From Cephalotrichum gorgonifer (lineage: Eukaryota > Ascomycota > Sordariomycetes > Microascales > Microascaceae): a DNA stretch of 64,000 nucleotides. Positions 21,698-32,310 of the stretch are shown here, one piece after another (within the stretch, counting starts at the first letter, position 1; each line of letters opens with the position of its first letter). Both the position numbers and the translations under genes were made by a program. Below the pieces are notes generated by a model. The model did not search any database. It saw only the letters and a program-made list of their open reading frames with translations, and was not told where the DNA came from. The stretch spans positions 186,001 to 250,000 of the forward strand of contig ONZQ02000022.1 in assembly GCA_900312665.1 (NCBI GenBank), written 5' to 3'.

Positions 21698-23484
21698 TCA
21701 CGCCACGCGCTTCTCGAGAATCAGCTCTCCAGCTGGCGTGCCCACCAGCTCCCGCCCATCCCACACCTTCCTCCCGCCAACCCACGTCTCCTTGACCTTC
21801 CCACGGAACGTGCGCCCCTCCCACGGCGAGCACTTATTCTTCCACCTCATCTCGCCGGGAGTGAGCATCCACTCCTCCGCGTCGTCGAATACACACACGT
21901 CGGCGTCCATCCCGACCTTGAGCCCGCCCTTGCGGTGGGACAGCCCGACCTGCTTGGCCGTCGCCTGGCTGCACAGCCGGACGATGTCGAGAACGTCGAG
22001 GCCCTTACCCCTCGAGGCCGTGTGGAGGATCGGTAGGCCGAGACCGACGGACGAGATGCCGCCCCACGCCGCGAAGAAGTCTCCCGGAGTCACTAGGGCG
22101 GCGTCGACCTTGTCGAGGCCGGGAGCGTCGCCCGCTGCGACCCCGATGGCAGAGTCGGGTCGCTCCGGTGCAGCTGGCGGGGTGAGCTTCGACGGCGGGG
22201 TATCGAGCGGGTTATCGATTCCAGAGTCTGGGCTCGCGATAGACATGGGCGTCTCGAGGAGTTTCGGCACCTCCGCTACGCTCGCATTCAGGCTGGCGAT
22301 CTGATCGTCCGAGCCGCGGGGAGAGCTGAACCCGCTATCGACGAAGTCGTCCGCGGGCGCCTCCGCCTTCGATAGCCGCGCAGGCAGCACCTTCAGCTCG
22401 GGCGTGCAGGGCGAGTGATCCGACACGACGGTCCTGATGCATGAGTCCGGACTCGCGAGCTCGGCCCAGAGCGCGTCCTGGTTGTTCCCCTCGCGGATGG
22501 GCGGGCAGCACTTGTGCCTCGTGTCACCGTCCTCGATGTCCTCGGCCTTGAGCCCCAGGTAGTGGAAGCACGTCTCGGCCGTAATGTTGACGCCGTTCGC
22601 GCGCGCCTCACGCAGCATGGGTATGCACTGCGTCGCGGAGAGATGGACGACGTGGAGGTGTAGGTTCGGTGCGAGGGCGCGCGGTTGAGGATCTCGGAGA
22701 CGGCGGTCGTTTCGAAGCTCGGGGGCCGCGAGTCAAGGAAGGACGTGTATGAGGTTGAGAGGCCAGGAGCGGGCTGGTCTACTGCGGGGGCGGACTGGCA
22801 ATCCATCTCGGCGTGGAACATCAGCGTGGTGGGCGCATCCTTGAGCACGCCCATGGCAATCTCAACATCCTTGCCGGAGACGGCGGGGAACTCGTCAACC
22901 TGTGAGAGACACGGTTAGTTCCTTGCCCGGGGGAGGGGGGGTTGAATATGCGACAGAGAGACAGGTTGGGGCCGAACAAAACTCACCCCAGAATCGATCA
23001 GGAAGCACTTGAACCCCCTCACGCCAGCCTCCACTAGTGGAAGCAGCTCGTCCTGGTTCCCGGGCACGACGCCGCCGTAGAACCCGACGTTGACCCAGCA
23101 CTGGCCCTGCGCCGCTGCGATCTTCGCCTTGAAGCCCCCAATGGTCGTGGTGGGGGGTATGGCGTTCAGCGGCATGTCCACCACGGTGGTGACGCCGCCC
23201 ACGGCCGCGGCGCGCGTGCCCGTCTCAAAGCCCTCCCACTCGGTGCGGCCGGGCTCGTTTAGGTGGACGTGGGCGTCGACGAGGCCGGGGAGGAGGAGGC
23301 GGGGCGAGTGGTCGACATAGGGGGTGCCGGGGGGGAAGGAGGACTGCGGGAGGAGGGAGGGAGTTATGGATGTTATGCGGCCGGTCGAGGGGGAGATTGT
23401 TATCGTGGCGGGGGATAGAAGGAGGGAGTCGTCGGGGAGTGTTAGGACGGCCCGGGTCGAGGCCAGGACTATGTCGTGGGACAT
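21698..23484 (-). pseudogene. DAL1: Allantoinase, frameshifted as read
   Basis: Allantoinase hydrolyses allantoin to allantoate in purine nitrogen use. Exon 1 is 23484-22987, the intron 22986-22900 (87 nt), and exon 2 starts at 22899. Amidohydrolase landmarks are in order: DAHVHLNEPGRTEWEGF, carbamylated-Lys segment GFKCFLID, FHAEMD, VVHLSATQ and SDHSPCTPELK. Between 22899 and 22618 the frame changes near 22677-22683, at a GCGCGC run; removing one GC unit restores an uninterrupted frame through NRALAPNLHLH. This may be an assembly error or a real 2-bp insertion. About 95-100 Ser/Pro/Asp-rich residues (22085-22375) sit between SDHSPCTPELK and the conserved GDFFAAWGG, so the product would be near 565 residues against about 460-520 for usual relatives. 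I began at the ATG at 23484 because upstream sequence is not conserved. A GATA-site cluster lies upstream. Confidence 0.85.
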
Positions 23485-25525
23485 GGTGGGCGTCTGGAAA
23501 GAGTAATCGGGGGGTTGTCGCGGGTGGTAGCGGCGCGATTGGAATTGTGGAGGAGAAGGTGGTAAGCGCTTATCGCGTGAAGGAGTAACGAGTGTTTGGT
23601 AGAGGAGTATGGGAGAAATGTAGGATAAAGAGACTAGGAAAACGAAAAGGACGGAGGAAAGTAGAGGGGAAAAGGATACGAAGCAAAACCTCGGGAGGGT
23701 GGGAAGCACGCTACGAAGATATCCTGTGGTGTGGAGAGTGGCGCCCTCGGAATAGTCCCTAGCCCCACCCACTTCTCACGATGCTCCCCCCCCCAAAAAA
23801 AGAAGCATGCTACTAATAACTACCCGTCCACCGCCCCTTTGCCCCTCCCTTCCAGTGCCGTTGTTTCCCGACGGAACCGCGGGGTCCGGGGGAAGGGCCG
23901 ACTTTCGATTATCGAAGCCCTGCCATACCGGCGTATGCATATGCACGGCGGCTGACGGAGGACCAGGGGGACATCGTCCCCGAAAGGCGGCAGAACGGGC
24001 TGAGAAAGTCGTTGTTCCCGCGATGGTGGCGCTGATAATGCGTTATCGTGGTTTATCGTGGTTATCAGTGCTTGCCCCGCCAAAGAATGGACGAACCAGA
24101 GGCGAGCGGTTGGAGGGGTGGTGGCACTCACTCCGAGGGAGGGGCGCTAATAGCAGTTTGGATCGAGTAATAATAGAAAGATTCGGGAATTTGGTTGGAT
24201 GACTACGATCTACGGACTCGAAGGAGCGAATCACAAGAGCCCGTGAGTATATCGGAGAAGAGCGAGATAAGAAGGTTAGTTTAGTGCCCTTTCCCAGTTT
24301 TCTACGGTACCCCCTCCTCTTTTCTGGGACCCTTTTAGCCCAAAGGTTTTTTTGGGTGGACTGGAGGGAAAGGGTGGTGGTGGGGTGAATGTGGCTGATG
24401 GGAAATTGTGGATATAAGTACTTTAGCCTCAAGGAATGTTGAAGGCCGGAGGCGGCCGATGTGGGGTCGTTCACTCGTGCATACAAGTGAGAGATGGCGG
24501 TGGCTTCGCGCCGCAGTTCGTGGGATTTCCGAGTGACAAAGATGGAGGTCGCGGGCCGGAGCGTGTACTCCTGGTCGATGAGAGAGCATGAGAGGATATT
24601 GTAGGGACCGGGGAAGGGGCTTTTGACCCGGACACACAATGTGTGAAGTGTGAAGCAGGCGAGTGAGTGGTATTTGGTGTTCCGGTCCGTGTCGAGTCCG
24701 CCGAGAGATCGAGTCCGCCGAGAGCACAACGGCGGGCAACTCCGGCGGTCTTGTTTGGTGCGTCAAGCCAAGGCAGAGATCTGCCAGTTACTTTCCGGTA
24801 AAGAATAGGTGGAGGTGTAATTTCCAGGCCGAGGGGGAGTGTCAAAGGCTTCCAAAGGCATGTGCTATCTGTTCTCTTGTCCTGCGTATCTCGTATTAAT
24901 ACTCTCTCACCGACACAGGCATCTTCGGGGCGGCTAGGTTGGGAATCTACTCCGTAGGACTCTCCCGACTTATATTCCCGATCCGTCTGGGTGCTGCCAG
25001 TGGGGACATATCCCCACTGGAACCCGGTTTCTGTTTATTTTCCTCCTCTCCCGTTACTGAAATCAGCCTATGAATCATAGGTAGCGAGGAGCAGAACAAG
25101 AGTTGTTGAGAAACGAATAAAATGGAGGTGGAGGAGGTCAATTGAGAAACCGTACACCTTCTCTCTATACTATACAACCAAATCAAGAAAAAAAAAAGCT
25201 ATAACGACAAAAGCCATCCGTCTATATAAAGCATAATCCACTCCCCACTCCCTCTCTCCCTCCTGGAGCCAAGAACAAAAAAAAGATCAAAGAGTGGCCC
25301 CTCCGACGGATGCATAGTAGTACAAGTACAGATTGGTGGGTGTCTCCCGTTCTATCCCGTTCCTCCTCTCTCTATCTCTATTCCCGGAACCCCGCATCCA
25401 CCACATCCCCGTCCGGTCCTTTCTTGGTAGTACATCTCGCCTCTCCTCATTTCGTTAGTAGTACAACTCGGCACCCCCCTCTTCCCCGTTTGCCCTGTCT
25501 TAGGCCACCGGTGTTCATCGCATTC
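23485..25525. other. Intergenic between allantoinase and COQ1
   Basis: Holds the allantoinase promoter (with the GATA cluster) and the COQ1 3' flank. A minus-strand open frame of 228 codons at 24043-24729 has no domain, is overlapped by other frames, and is not called. Confidence 0.5.
24034..24066. promoter_or_regulatory. Cluster of four GATAA/TTATC sites upstream of allantoinase
   Basis: GATAA at 24034-24038 and TTATC at 24043-24047, 24053-24057 and 24062-24066 lie 9-10 bp apart. Further single sites lie at 23570-23574, 23624-23628 and 23909-23913, all between the cluster and the allantoinase ATG. Closely spaced GATA sites are the known binding pattern of AreA/NIT2-type nitrogen regulators, which control purine catabolism genes. 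Binding itself is inferred. Confidence 0.6.
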
Positions 25526-27090
25526 TTACTTCTTCCTCTTGAGGACATCCCGCGTCATCTGCAGAAGTCCCTCCTTCGCCTCGCTGTCGGGGAAGGCCTC
25601 GATGGCGGCCGCGGCCTGGTTGGCGTACGACTCCGCCAGGGCGCGGGTCTGCTCGATGCCGTTGGACTTAAGCACCAGCTCACGGGCCTGTAGCGTAACA
25701 AATTCATCAGTAAAGAGAAAGAAACGAGGAAGAAAAAAGTTGGATGTTGTTTGGGCGGGGAGTCCGTTCCCAAAACTCCAACCGCCCCTTGATATAAACG
25801 AGGAAAAAAAAGACTTACCAGGTTCACATCCCCCTCCGCCGAGAACTTCCTCCCCACAAGCGCCCCCAGCTCCGGGTTCCCCTTCCACGCAAACAGCAGC
25901 GGCGCCGTCGCGAGCCCCAGCTCCAGGTCCGCCCCCGCCGGCTTCCCCAGATCCGTCCCGCTCCTCGTGTAATCCAGCATGTCATCGACGAGCTGGAAGG
26001 CCAAGCCTAGGTTCTTCCCGTACAGGTACGCGGCCTCGACCGTCGCGGCGTCCACGTCGCCCAGGATGGCCGTCGCGCGGCACGACTTGGAGATCAGGCT
26101 CGCCGTCTTCAGGTACGTCTTCTCGAGGTAGTACGTCAGCGCGTCCTCGGTCCAGACGGGGTTCGCCTCGTCGAGCGCCGTGTTCTTCAGCTGCATGAAC
26201 TCGCCCTCGACCAGGTTGGCGATGACCGTGGCCAGCAGCTCCACCACCTCGGGGTGCCGGAGACGCGCGAGGGCCACCGACGCCCGCGCGAGGAGGAAGT
26301 CACCGCCCAGCACGGCCATCTTGTTCCCGAACTGGAGGTTCGCGGAGGGCGCGCCCCGCCGCGCCTCCGAGTGGTCGATCACATCATCGTGGAGCAGCGA
26401 CGCCGTGTGTATCGTCTCCGTGATCTCCGCCAGCCGGCGCTGGGCGGGGTTGACGCCCGGCAGCGTCTCCTGCGGCGGCTGGAATGTGAGGATGGAGGAC
26501 GTCGGCCGCGCGGGCGACGACGAGTCGCTGACGTTGGAGAGGATCGAGGCCGGGGAGATGGGGTGGTCGATCGAGGCCGCCGTGCGCGGGGGGTCGGTCG
26601 AGGCCGGCGAGGCCTTGGGGCAGAGCGAGGTGGCGCGGGACATGAGGAGCACGATGCGCGGCCGCACGTACTTGCCCTCGGACTGCGTGTAGTACTTCGC
26701 TACGCGGTCGAGCTGCGGAGTGCTCGAGGACACGAGCTTCGCGATGCTGGGTGTGAGGAACTTGGTGCCGAGCTCCTTGGCGAGGAGCTTTAGGGGGTGG
26801 TTCGGCAGGTCGGACGGCCCGTTGACGGCCCGCTTCGCCACGTTGGAGACGACGTTCGTCGCTACCGAGGCCACAGCGGCCCACCCGGACGATTTCCTCG
26901 ACGAGTGGTACGCCCTGCTGCCGGGGCTCTGGCCGACGGCTGTGTTGGTGTTATCCGCGCCGGCGAGGCGTAACCTAGTATAGACGAGGCCATTGTGTAG
27001 ATAGGAGGCGCTGGGGACGTGTTGTAGGCTGATTCGTCGCGCATGACGGGGATACCGCCGGATGGTGTGCTGGAGAGGACAGGGCGGCAT
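25526..27090 (-). CDS. COQ1: Mitochondrial polyprenyl diphosphate synthase (ubiquinone side chain)
   Basis: Exons 27090-25819 and 25687-25526 around a 131-nt phase-0 intron encode about 477 residues. It is a trans-type prenyltransferase that makes the polyprenyl tail of ubiquinone in the mitochondrial matrix. The first Asp-rich motif is HDDVIDH (near residue 235), the second LVDDMLDYT (near 365), and GGDFLLARA lies between them; GKYVRPRIVLLMS is the IPP-binding segment. The Arg/Ser/His-rich N-terminus without acidic residues is a likely mitochondrial presequence. An insertion rich in Ser/Pro between GKYVRP and the first Asp motif is typical of mould COQ1. It is divergent from the VMA12-like gene with 437 bp between. 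Start choice among nearby ATGs is uncertain. Confidence 0.92.
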
Positions 27091-27527
27091 CTTGGCCGCG
27101 GTTGTATTGAGCTGTTCAGGGATCCTACGCCAGAGTGCGTTCAGCTTCCTCTTTTGTGCTCAGATCCGTCCGCGTTTCGGTGTTGGCGGGGGGTACGGGG
27201 GGCGGGTGGAGGATCGTCAATTGGGCGAGAGTGTCAGGAGGGTTATTTTCAATGTGGGATTTGCATGAGCTGCGATGCTTTCGGGTAATCATTTTTTGTC
27301 GTCCGATCCGAGATTTTGCGAGTGATTGGATCGTGGCAGCTGTCGGAAGTGCCGGAGCATTCCGGGGCTAGACTTTATTGGCCAATGAAGTAATTCTCAG
27401 GTGCTGGCAGCTGGTCTCATAACTTGAGCCTTCAATCACGCTAATGCTTCTGCCTGTGAAAGAGGTTCCGACGCGAGCCTCTAACTCATCTCCAATCACC
27501 TCGGGATGACCAGAAACCACGCCCACC
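27091..27527. promoter_or_regulatory. Shared divergent promoter region of COQ1 and VMA12-like gene
   Basis: 437 bp separate the two divergent start codons. I see no clear TATA box or named element; the region must carry both promoters. Confidence 0.5.
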
Positions 27528-28569
27528 ATGGTCCTCCTCACAATGACGCCTTCCATTGTGGAAGGCCTGGAGATCCTGGGTGAAAGCGCCTCTGCAGAAC
27601 ATGCCAAAGCCAAAATCACAGAGACCGAGTCCACAGAGACTAAGTCCACGGAGGCCGAAACCCCAGACACCACTAATGCCAAGACCAACGTCGACGAGCC
27701 CAGTCTCGATGCGCCGGCTCCCGGCAAGCCCATCTCACACGGTCAGATCCTCGACCTGTGGAAGGCACTCAAGGACCAGAAGAGGACGGCGTATACGCTA
27801 GAGAAGCTCCTCGAAGGGGCACGCGTCCACATCCCGCCGCCCCCTCCCAAGCCCGAGTCTGTAAGTCTGCCTACGCTCCCTGATACTCGCGCTCTTCTCC
27901 TCGCCCTCCCCGCCCCCCCTCTCTTTTCCAAACTCCCACGCTAACCACCCGCCCAAGGCCAAGACCCCCGAATTCAAAGCCCTAATGGCCCGCCTCCGCC
28001 GCGAAGAAGAAGCCCGCGCCTACGACCGCATGCTCAACCCGCCCCAGCCCCTCCCCTTCCCGACCTCTCAACCCTCGTTCTCGTCCGCGGCCCACCCCTC
28101 GTCTTTCGACCCCTTCGCGGCCGTCCACAAGCCCGCCGACCCGGCGGACGTCGCCGCCGATGACAACGTGGCCGCCATAGCAAAAGAGCTCAACCAGCAG
28201 CTGATGCTGGTCCTGAACATCCTCCTTAGCGTCTTCGGGACCGCGGCGGCCGTGTGGTTCGCTGCGAGGTGGTGGAGCGTCACGGCGAGGTTGCTGCTCT
28301 CGCTTGCCGCGGCGATCGTCGTGGCGATCGCGGATGTGGTCATCGTGTCTGGGTTTGCGTCCAAGGTGGCCAGGGGGAGGGACAAGTCGAAGAAGGAGGT
28401 CGAGGTCAGGGAGGTTGTTAACACGTGGGTTGTCGGGGGTAAAGGGGAGGCGGAAGAGGGAGAGGAGGAAGTAGGAGGAGGCGTGGAAGAGGAGACGGGG
28501 ACAAAAGCCACTGGGTTGTCGACGGAAGAGAATGCGAACCTTAGAAGGAGGAATAGGCCGCCTTCGTGA
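27528..28569 (+). CDS. VMA12: VMA12/VPH2-like V-ATPase assembly factor
   Basis: Exons 27528-27860 and 27958-28569 around a 97-nt phase-0 intron encode 314 residues. Known relatives are endoplasmic-reticulum membrane proteins that help assemble the V0 sector of the vacuolar H+-ATPase. Diagnostic features are the segment EFKALMARLRREEEARAYDR near residues 115-135, then two membrane helices (NQQLMLVLNILLSVFGTAAA and LLLSLAAAIVVAIADVVIV) close together, and a charged C-terminal tail with KAT/RRR-type residues. The N-terminal 60 residues are Thr/Glu-rich and poorly conserved; translation could start at the second ATG (27543). Confidence 0.85.
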
Positions 28570-28839
28570 GAGGGGGCTCTTAATATTAATAATGTTTTCA
28601 TCTGCCCTACACCGTCCCATGATATCCCCCCGCGGCAAGCATCGGATCTGGGTGTCTGGATCCTCTGACACTCTGCCCTTATTCAAAATCTTCCCAAGGA
28701 TCAAATCATGCAATGCAAAGAAGTATACTGGCTGGATAAAACCAACTGGCCAGGCAGCGGCGGACAGCCAACCCCCATCCATCCATCCAGCCCCAACCTC
28801 AATCAACACTCATATTCATACATCGACACCCCCGACCCT

Positions 28840-29454
28840 TCACTTCTCTTGCACCACCTCCTCCCTAACCGCCTCCCCCCCAGCCTCCCCCCCACCCTTC
28901 GAAGAAGCCTCCTCGACATTTTTCAGCGCAACCAGCACCCGCTTCCGTATCGTCTCCCCCGTAAGCTTCGGCCTGCTCCCCGTCGTAGAGTACGTTATCC
29001 CCTCCTTCTTCAGGTACCGCAGGATCGTCCTGCTATGACACCCGAGCCCCGTCCTCTCCTTGATGTCCTTGCACGACGCCGACGGGTCCTGCGCCACGAC
29101 GTCGAGTATCCGCCTCTTGTCCCCCGCCGAGAACGCCTGCGGCCGCCCGGACTTGTTGTTGCTCACGGCCGACTTCTGCGTCGGGTACCGCAGGATTATG
29201 CCCCGTACTGTCGACACAGCGAGGTCGTACTTGTCCGCCAGCGCGCGCAGCGTCGCGCCGCTCTCTCTCTCCGTCACGATGCGCGTCCGCGTGTGGGGGG
29301 AGGACTGCCGCTTTCTTGCGGCTCGCGGCGGCTTCGACGGCGGCGGCGGCACATTTTCGCCCGCCGCCGCCGTAGCGACCGCTGGTAGTTGTTGTGGTTG
29401 TTGTTGCCCGGTTGGGTCCGGGACTTGGGGGCCGTGGGGCGGCTCGGAGGCCAT
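28840..29454 (-). CDS. Small helix-turn-helix protein of Tc1/paired type
   Basis: A single-exon frame of 204 residues from ATG 29454; the frame stays open upstream to 29733 but that part is not coding-like. After a Pro/Gln-rich N-terminus it has two helix-turn-helix units: TRIVTERESGATLRALADKY with VSTVRGIIL, and then KRRILDVVAQDPSASCKDIK with HSRTILRYLKKEGI. A GRPQAF linker joins them. This is the bipartite paired-like DNA-binding half of Tc1/mariner transposases. No DDE catalytic domain follows: the frame ends in a Glu/Gly-rich tail and the next gene is convergent 270 bp away. No terminal inverted repeats are evident. It is probably a domesticated DNA-binding protein; a transposon remnant is the alternative. 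Confidence 0.75.
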   Translation of the reverse strand: MASEPPHGPQVPDPTGQQQPQQLPAVATAAAGENVPPPPSKPPRAARKRQSSPHTRTRIVTERESGATLRALADKYDLAVSTVRGIILRYPTQKSAVSNNKSGRPQAFSAGDKRRILDVVAQDPSASCKDIKERTGLGCHSRTILRYLKKEGITYSTTGSRPKLTGETIRKRVLVALKNVEEASSKGGGEAGGEAVREEVVQEK

Positions 29455-30258
29455 GGCGTGGGAAATGCGTTTGGCTACTTCGGTGTGGTTTGTTTTGCGG
29501 GACAAGGTTAGGTGGGGTGGTGGGGGTGGGTGTGTTGTTCTTTTTGTCTGCCTGTCGACCAGGAGCTCCGGCTGGTTGTGCCAGGCGGAATCGGGACCGT
29601 GCCAAGCTTGCACCAAGAGAGGTGCCTTGATACCACGTGACCCCGCGCCCATACCACGTCCGACGCGACTTTTACGCGTGGAAGTGGGGGCACACCAAAC
29701 ATTGCTCGAGGGACATCCCTGTCGCGTCCACATTTCTTCTCTGATCTGCAGCGCGAGGCTAGTTACCTATTCCGAGCCCCTCGGTCTTCGCTGCATCATT
29801 GTCCCTTCATCCGTCATTAACGTCCTTTCCCCCCACCGCCCCGTCGTCTCGCCCATTGAGCACACAGCATCCAAGAATTGTTTTTCGGTCAGCCATAACA
29901 CAATTCAGCTCATTCGTACTGGAGTGCTTGAGAAGGTACCTCCCAGGAGGGATGAGCCTTGGGCTTGGAGACACCTAGGGATCACGCGAGTACCGCCCTC
30001 CTCACACGATTGACGGAGTATCACGAATCCTCGAGGCCATGCGGGTACCAGTCATCCCAGACCAGGTGACCCTTGCCGACGCGCCCCCAAGCTCCCCCGA
30101 GTTCATCATGTTAGTTACCTGTCCCCGCCGCCCACCCTCAGCTCCCCGCAAGTCCCTGATCTAACAGAGAACACAGAAAGAAACCTCACGACGAGTCCAG
30201 ATACCGAGCCAAGCAATGGAGTTCTCCCGACTCTTCCACAGCACCGAGAACCACCAAG
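29455..30258. other. Intergenic, divergent promoters of HTH protein and ECO1-like gene
   Basis: About 800 bp between divergent starts. No gene or clear site recognised. Confidence 0.5.
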
Positions 30259-31263
30259 ATGACCACCTCAGAGGGCACCGCCAAGAAGCGCGTCTTCAGA
30301 ACATACAGCAAGAGAGACAGCTCAACTTCGACCTTAGCTAGCACACCCGAACGTGCCGCTAAGAGGCAGAAGAGCGAACCGACCTCTACGGCCCCCCTGT
30401 CCGCCACCGCGGAGGCCCCGCCAAAGGCGGAAAAGAAGAGAAAGGCGCACGCCACGATTGACGGGTACTTCCGCGCATCGAGCGACGCGTCATCCTCGAC
30501 GCCATCTGTGAGCTCCGGGCCGACGTCTTCAGATAGTATCCTCACGCCCGATAGTGACGAGCCGGGACGGTCGCGTTCGTTACCTTCGTCGCCACCCGCG
30601 AGACGCTGGACGAGTCCGAGGAGGTTGAGGTTTCGGCCTTCGCTGATACCCATTTCCGGGAATGAGCAGGAGGGGCATGCTCCGCCGAGTGTGGAGGACA
30701 GTACGGGGAAGCGCAAGCGGGGTAATGCGATGGAGGAGCCAGAGGGGCCCCTGGCCCGTCCTACGAAGTCGAGCCGTGGAGACGAGGAGAAGGGGAAGGA
30801 TGCAGCTGGGCGGGTAGAGGGTCAGGATCTCCGCCCGACAGGCCAAGATGACGTTGGTATGGTGGAGAGAGAATCCGCAAACGGTCTACCAGATTCGACC
30901 AGCGGCGATGGCCGGCCGGCGACTCCCTTGCCACTCGATAACCCCGTGCCCGGTTACGCCATGCCGTACAGCTACTACCTCTCCTCCGCCCACCCTCGAC
31001 CCTCGCCCCTAGCGTCGACTGCCTCCAAGAAACACACGCGCAAGATCCAGACGACGCTCAACCTGTCGACGAAGCTGCCGTTTAAGGAATGTAAGCTGTG
31101 CGACACGGTTTATAACCCGCTCCACGCCGCGGATGTCAAGCTCCATCAGACGATGCATGCGAGGAAGTTGGCGGCTAGCAACAAGGTTAATGGTGGGGAG
31201 AGTGAGGAAGGAAAGCGGGGCATCGGTAAGACGAGAGGAAGGACGAAGGGCTTGAAGTTATGA
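30259..31263 (+). CDS. ECO1/ESO1-like zinc-finger protein without acetyltransferase domain
   Basis: A single exon of 334 residues. The N-terminus is Ser/Thr/Lys-rich and has a PCNA-box-like ATIDGYFRA. Near residue 270, KIQTTLNL precedes the zinc-finger segment ECKLCDTVYNPLHAADVKLH with QTMHARK, which matches the C2H2 finger found at the N-terminus of cohesin acetyltransferases ECO1/ESO1. In those proteins an acetyltransferase domain follows; here the frame ends in a basic tail (KTRGRTKGLKL) and the 550 bp to the tRNA show no such domain in any frame. It is either a truncated ECO1 or a distinct protein that kept the finger. Nuclear location is inferred from the basic tail. Confidence 0.7.
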   Translation: MTTSEGTAKKRVFRTYSKRDSSTSTLASTPERAAKRQKSEPTSTAPLSATAEAPPKAEKKRKAHATIDGYFRASSDASSSTPSVSSGPTSSDSILTPDSDEPGRSRSLPSSPPARRWTSPRRLRFRPSLIPISGNEQEGHAPPSVEDSTGKRKRGNAMEEPEGPLARPTKSSRGDEEKGKDAAGRVEGQDLRPTGQDDVGMVERESANGLPDSTSGDGRPATPLPLDNPVPGYAMPYSYYLSSAHPRPSPLASTASKKHTRKIQTTLNLSTKLPFKECKLCDTVYNPLHAADVKLHQTMHARKLAASNKVNGGESEEGKRGIGKTRGRTKGLKL

Positions 31264-31813
31264 GTGAATGGGCCATATTTCGGAGCGGTCCTGGGAAGAG
31301 TTGTCTTGGACTTAGGCTTGGAGTACTGGGTAGCGGAGTTTAGTATACCACGGTTGCATTTGCATAGCGATTGTTTAGCGACGGATACAGAGTGGGACTC
31401 ATATCGAGAGGCGTGAGTATTTATTCTTCCAGCGGGTAGGCCTTCGTCTCAGTCGAGCAGTGGCGGAATAGGGAGTAATAGTAGCATATCCGAATAGACA
31501 GCGTTACGTTGATTCGATTCCACAGAAAATACACAGTTGTCCCAGCTATGCAATACTAATGTGTTTGTCTTGACCTATTCCCTGGCCTGGCGGACCTGCT
31601 TCCTGGCTCAGGTCTGGGAGCGGGAGCACACCCATCAACAGGCCATGAGAATCCAGACCTTATCTTGCCTCGTCACAGGCCTGCCTAATCGATGGTGAGG
31701 GGAAAAGGAAATTCCGATTGTAATTCATATTTCAAGTCCCGTTATTATGGTCGAACCTGGCTGCTGGAGGAGGATGGGTGAAACTCGGCAAAAGAACAAG
31801 CGCAAAAAAGAAT
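31264..31813. other. Intergenic between ECO1-like gene and tRNA-Leu
   Basis: 3' flank of the ECO1-like gene. Searched for a missing acetyltransferase exon; none seen. A Pol III terminator (T6 on the minus strand) lies at about 31804-31809. Confidence 0.5.
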
Positions 31814-31914
31814 TGATAACAGTGAGATTCGAACTCACGCCATGAAACCATGACCAGGAATTACTTGTTAAGGTAACCTTAACCTGGCGCCTTAGACCGC
31901 TCGGCCATGTTACC
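31814..31914 (-). tRNA. tRNA-Leu(AAG), intron-containing
   Basis: On the minus strand GGTAACA pairs with TGTTATC (acceptor stem, discriminator A). The D arm is followed by anticodon stem CCAGG/CCTGG, loop TTAAGGT with anticodon AAG, and a T arm GTGAG-TTCGAAT-CTCAC. A long variable arm (ATGGTTTCAT) fits leucine. About 17 nt between loop positions 37 and 38 form the intron. An A6 run on the plus strand just 3' is the terminator. Confidence 0.93.
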
Positions 31915-32310
31915 ATTGTTCTATAAGGGCTTTGGGTCGGTTACTAACTTAAGAGGCCCCTCCCACAGTCCGACAATTTTCTCTCCATCTCAGATAATCA
32001 TTTACGAAGAGACTCACTAACACGGCTACAATAGCGACTTTGGGTAGTACGTACATCATTTTCGCCTTCTTCGCAGTACTTCGAGTGACTTGATCCAAAT
32101 TGAAGTATACACAATCTACGCTAAAATTTGGTATGGGATAAGGTATTCATCGAACGCTGTAGTTATGAAATGTTTAGCTATGCTTTTCTATGCTGGGTGC
32201 TCTCTATTAATGCTCCATGGCCCCTTGGTCTATGCGTATAAACCACTTGTATCCTTGCCAACCTCCCTGCAAAGGTGGGGAGAAACATGTAAGTTAACCT
32301 CCCCTCTGAT
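31915..32310. other. Intergenic between tRNA-Leu and MFS gene
   Basis: No gene seen; includes the tRNA upstream flank and the MFS 3' flank. Confidence 0.5.

Noticed and set aside
24043..24729. Minus-strand frame of 228 codons as a gene
   Set aside because: No domain, no codon-like pattern, overlaps other frames of equal length and lies over the GATA cluster region.
28840..29454. A complete Tc1 transposon
   Set aside because: No DDE domain, terminal inverted repeats or TA duplications found around the HTH gene.
30259..31813. Acetyltransferase exon missing from the ECO1-like gene through an intron
   Set aside because: All frames between 31264 and 31813 were read; none shows acetyltransferase motifs.
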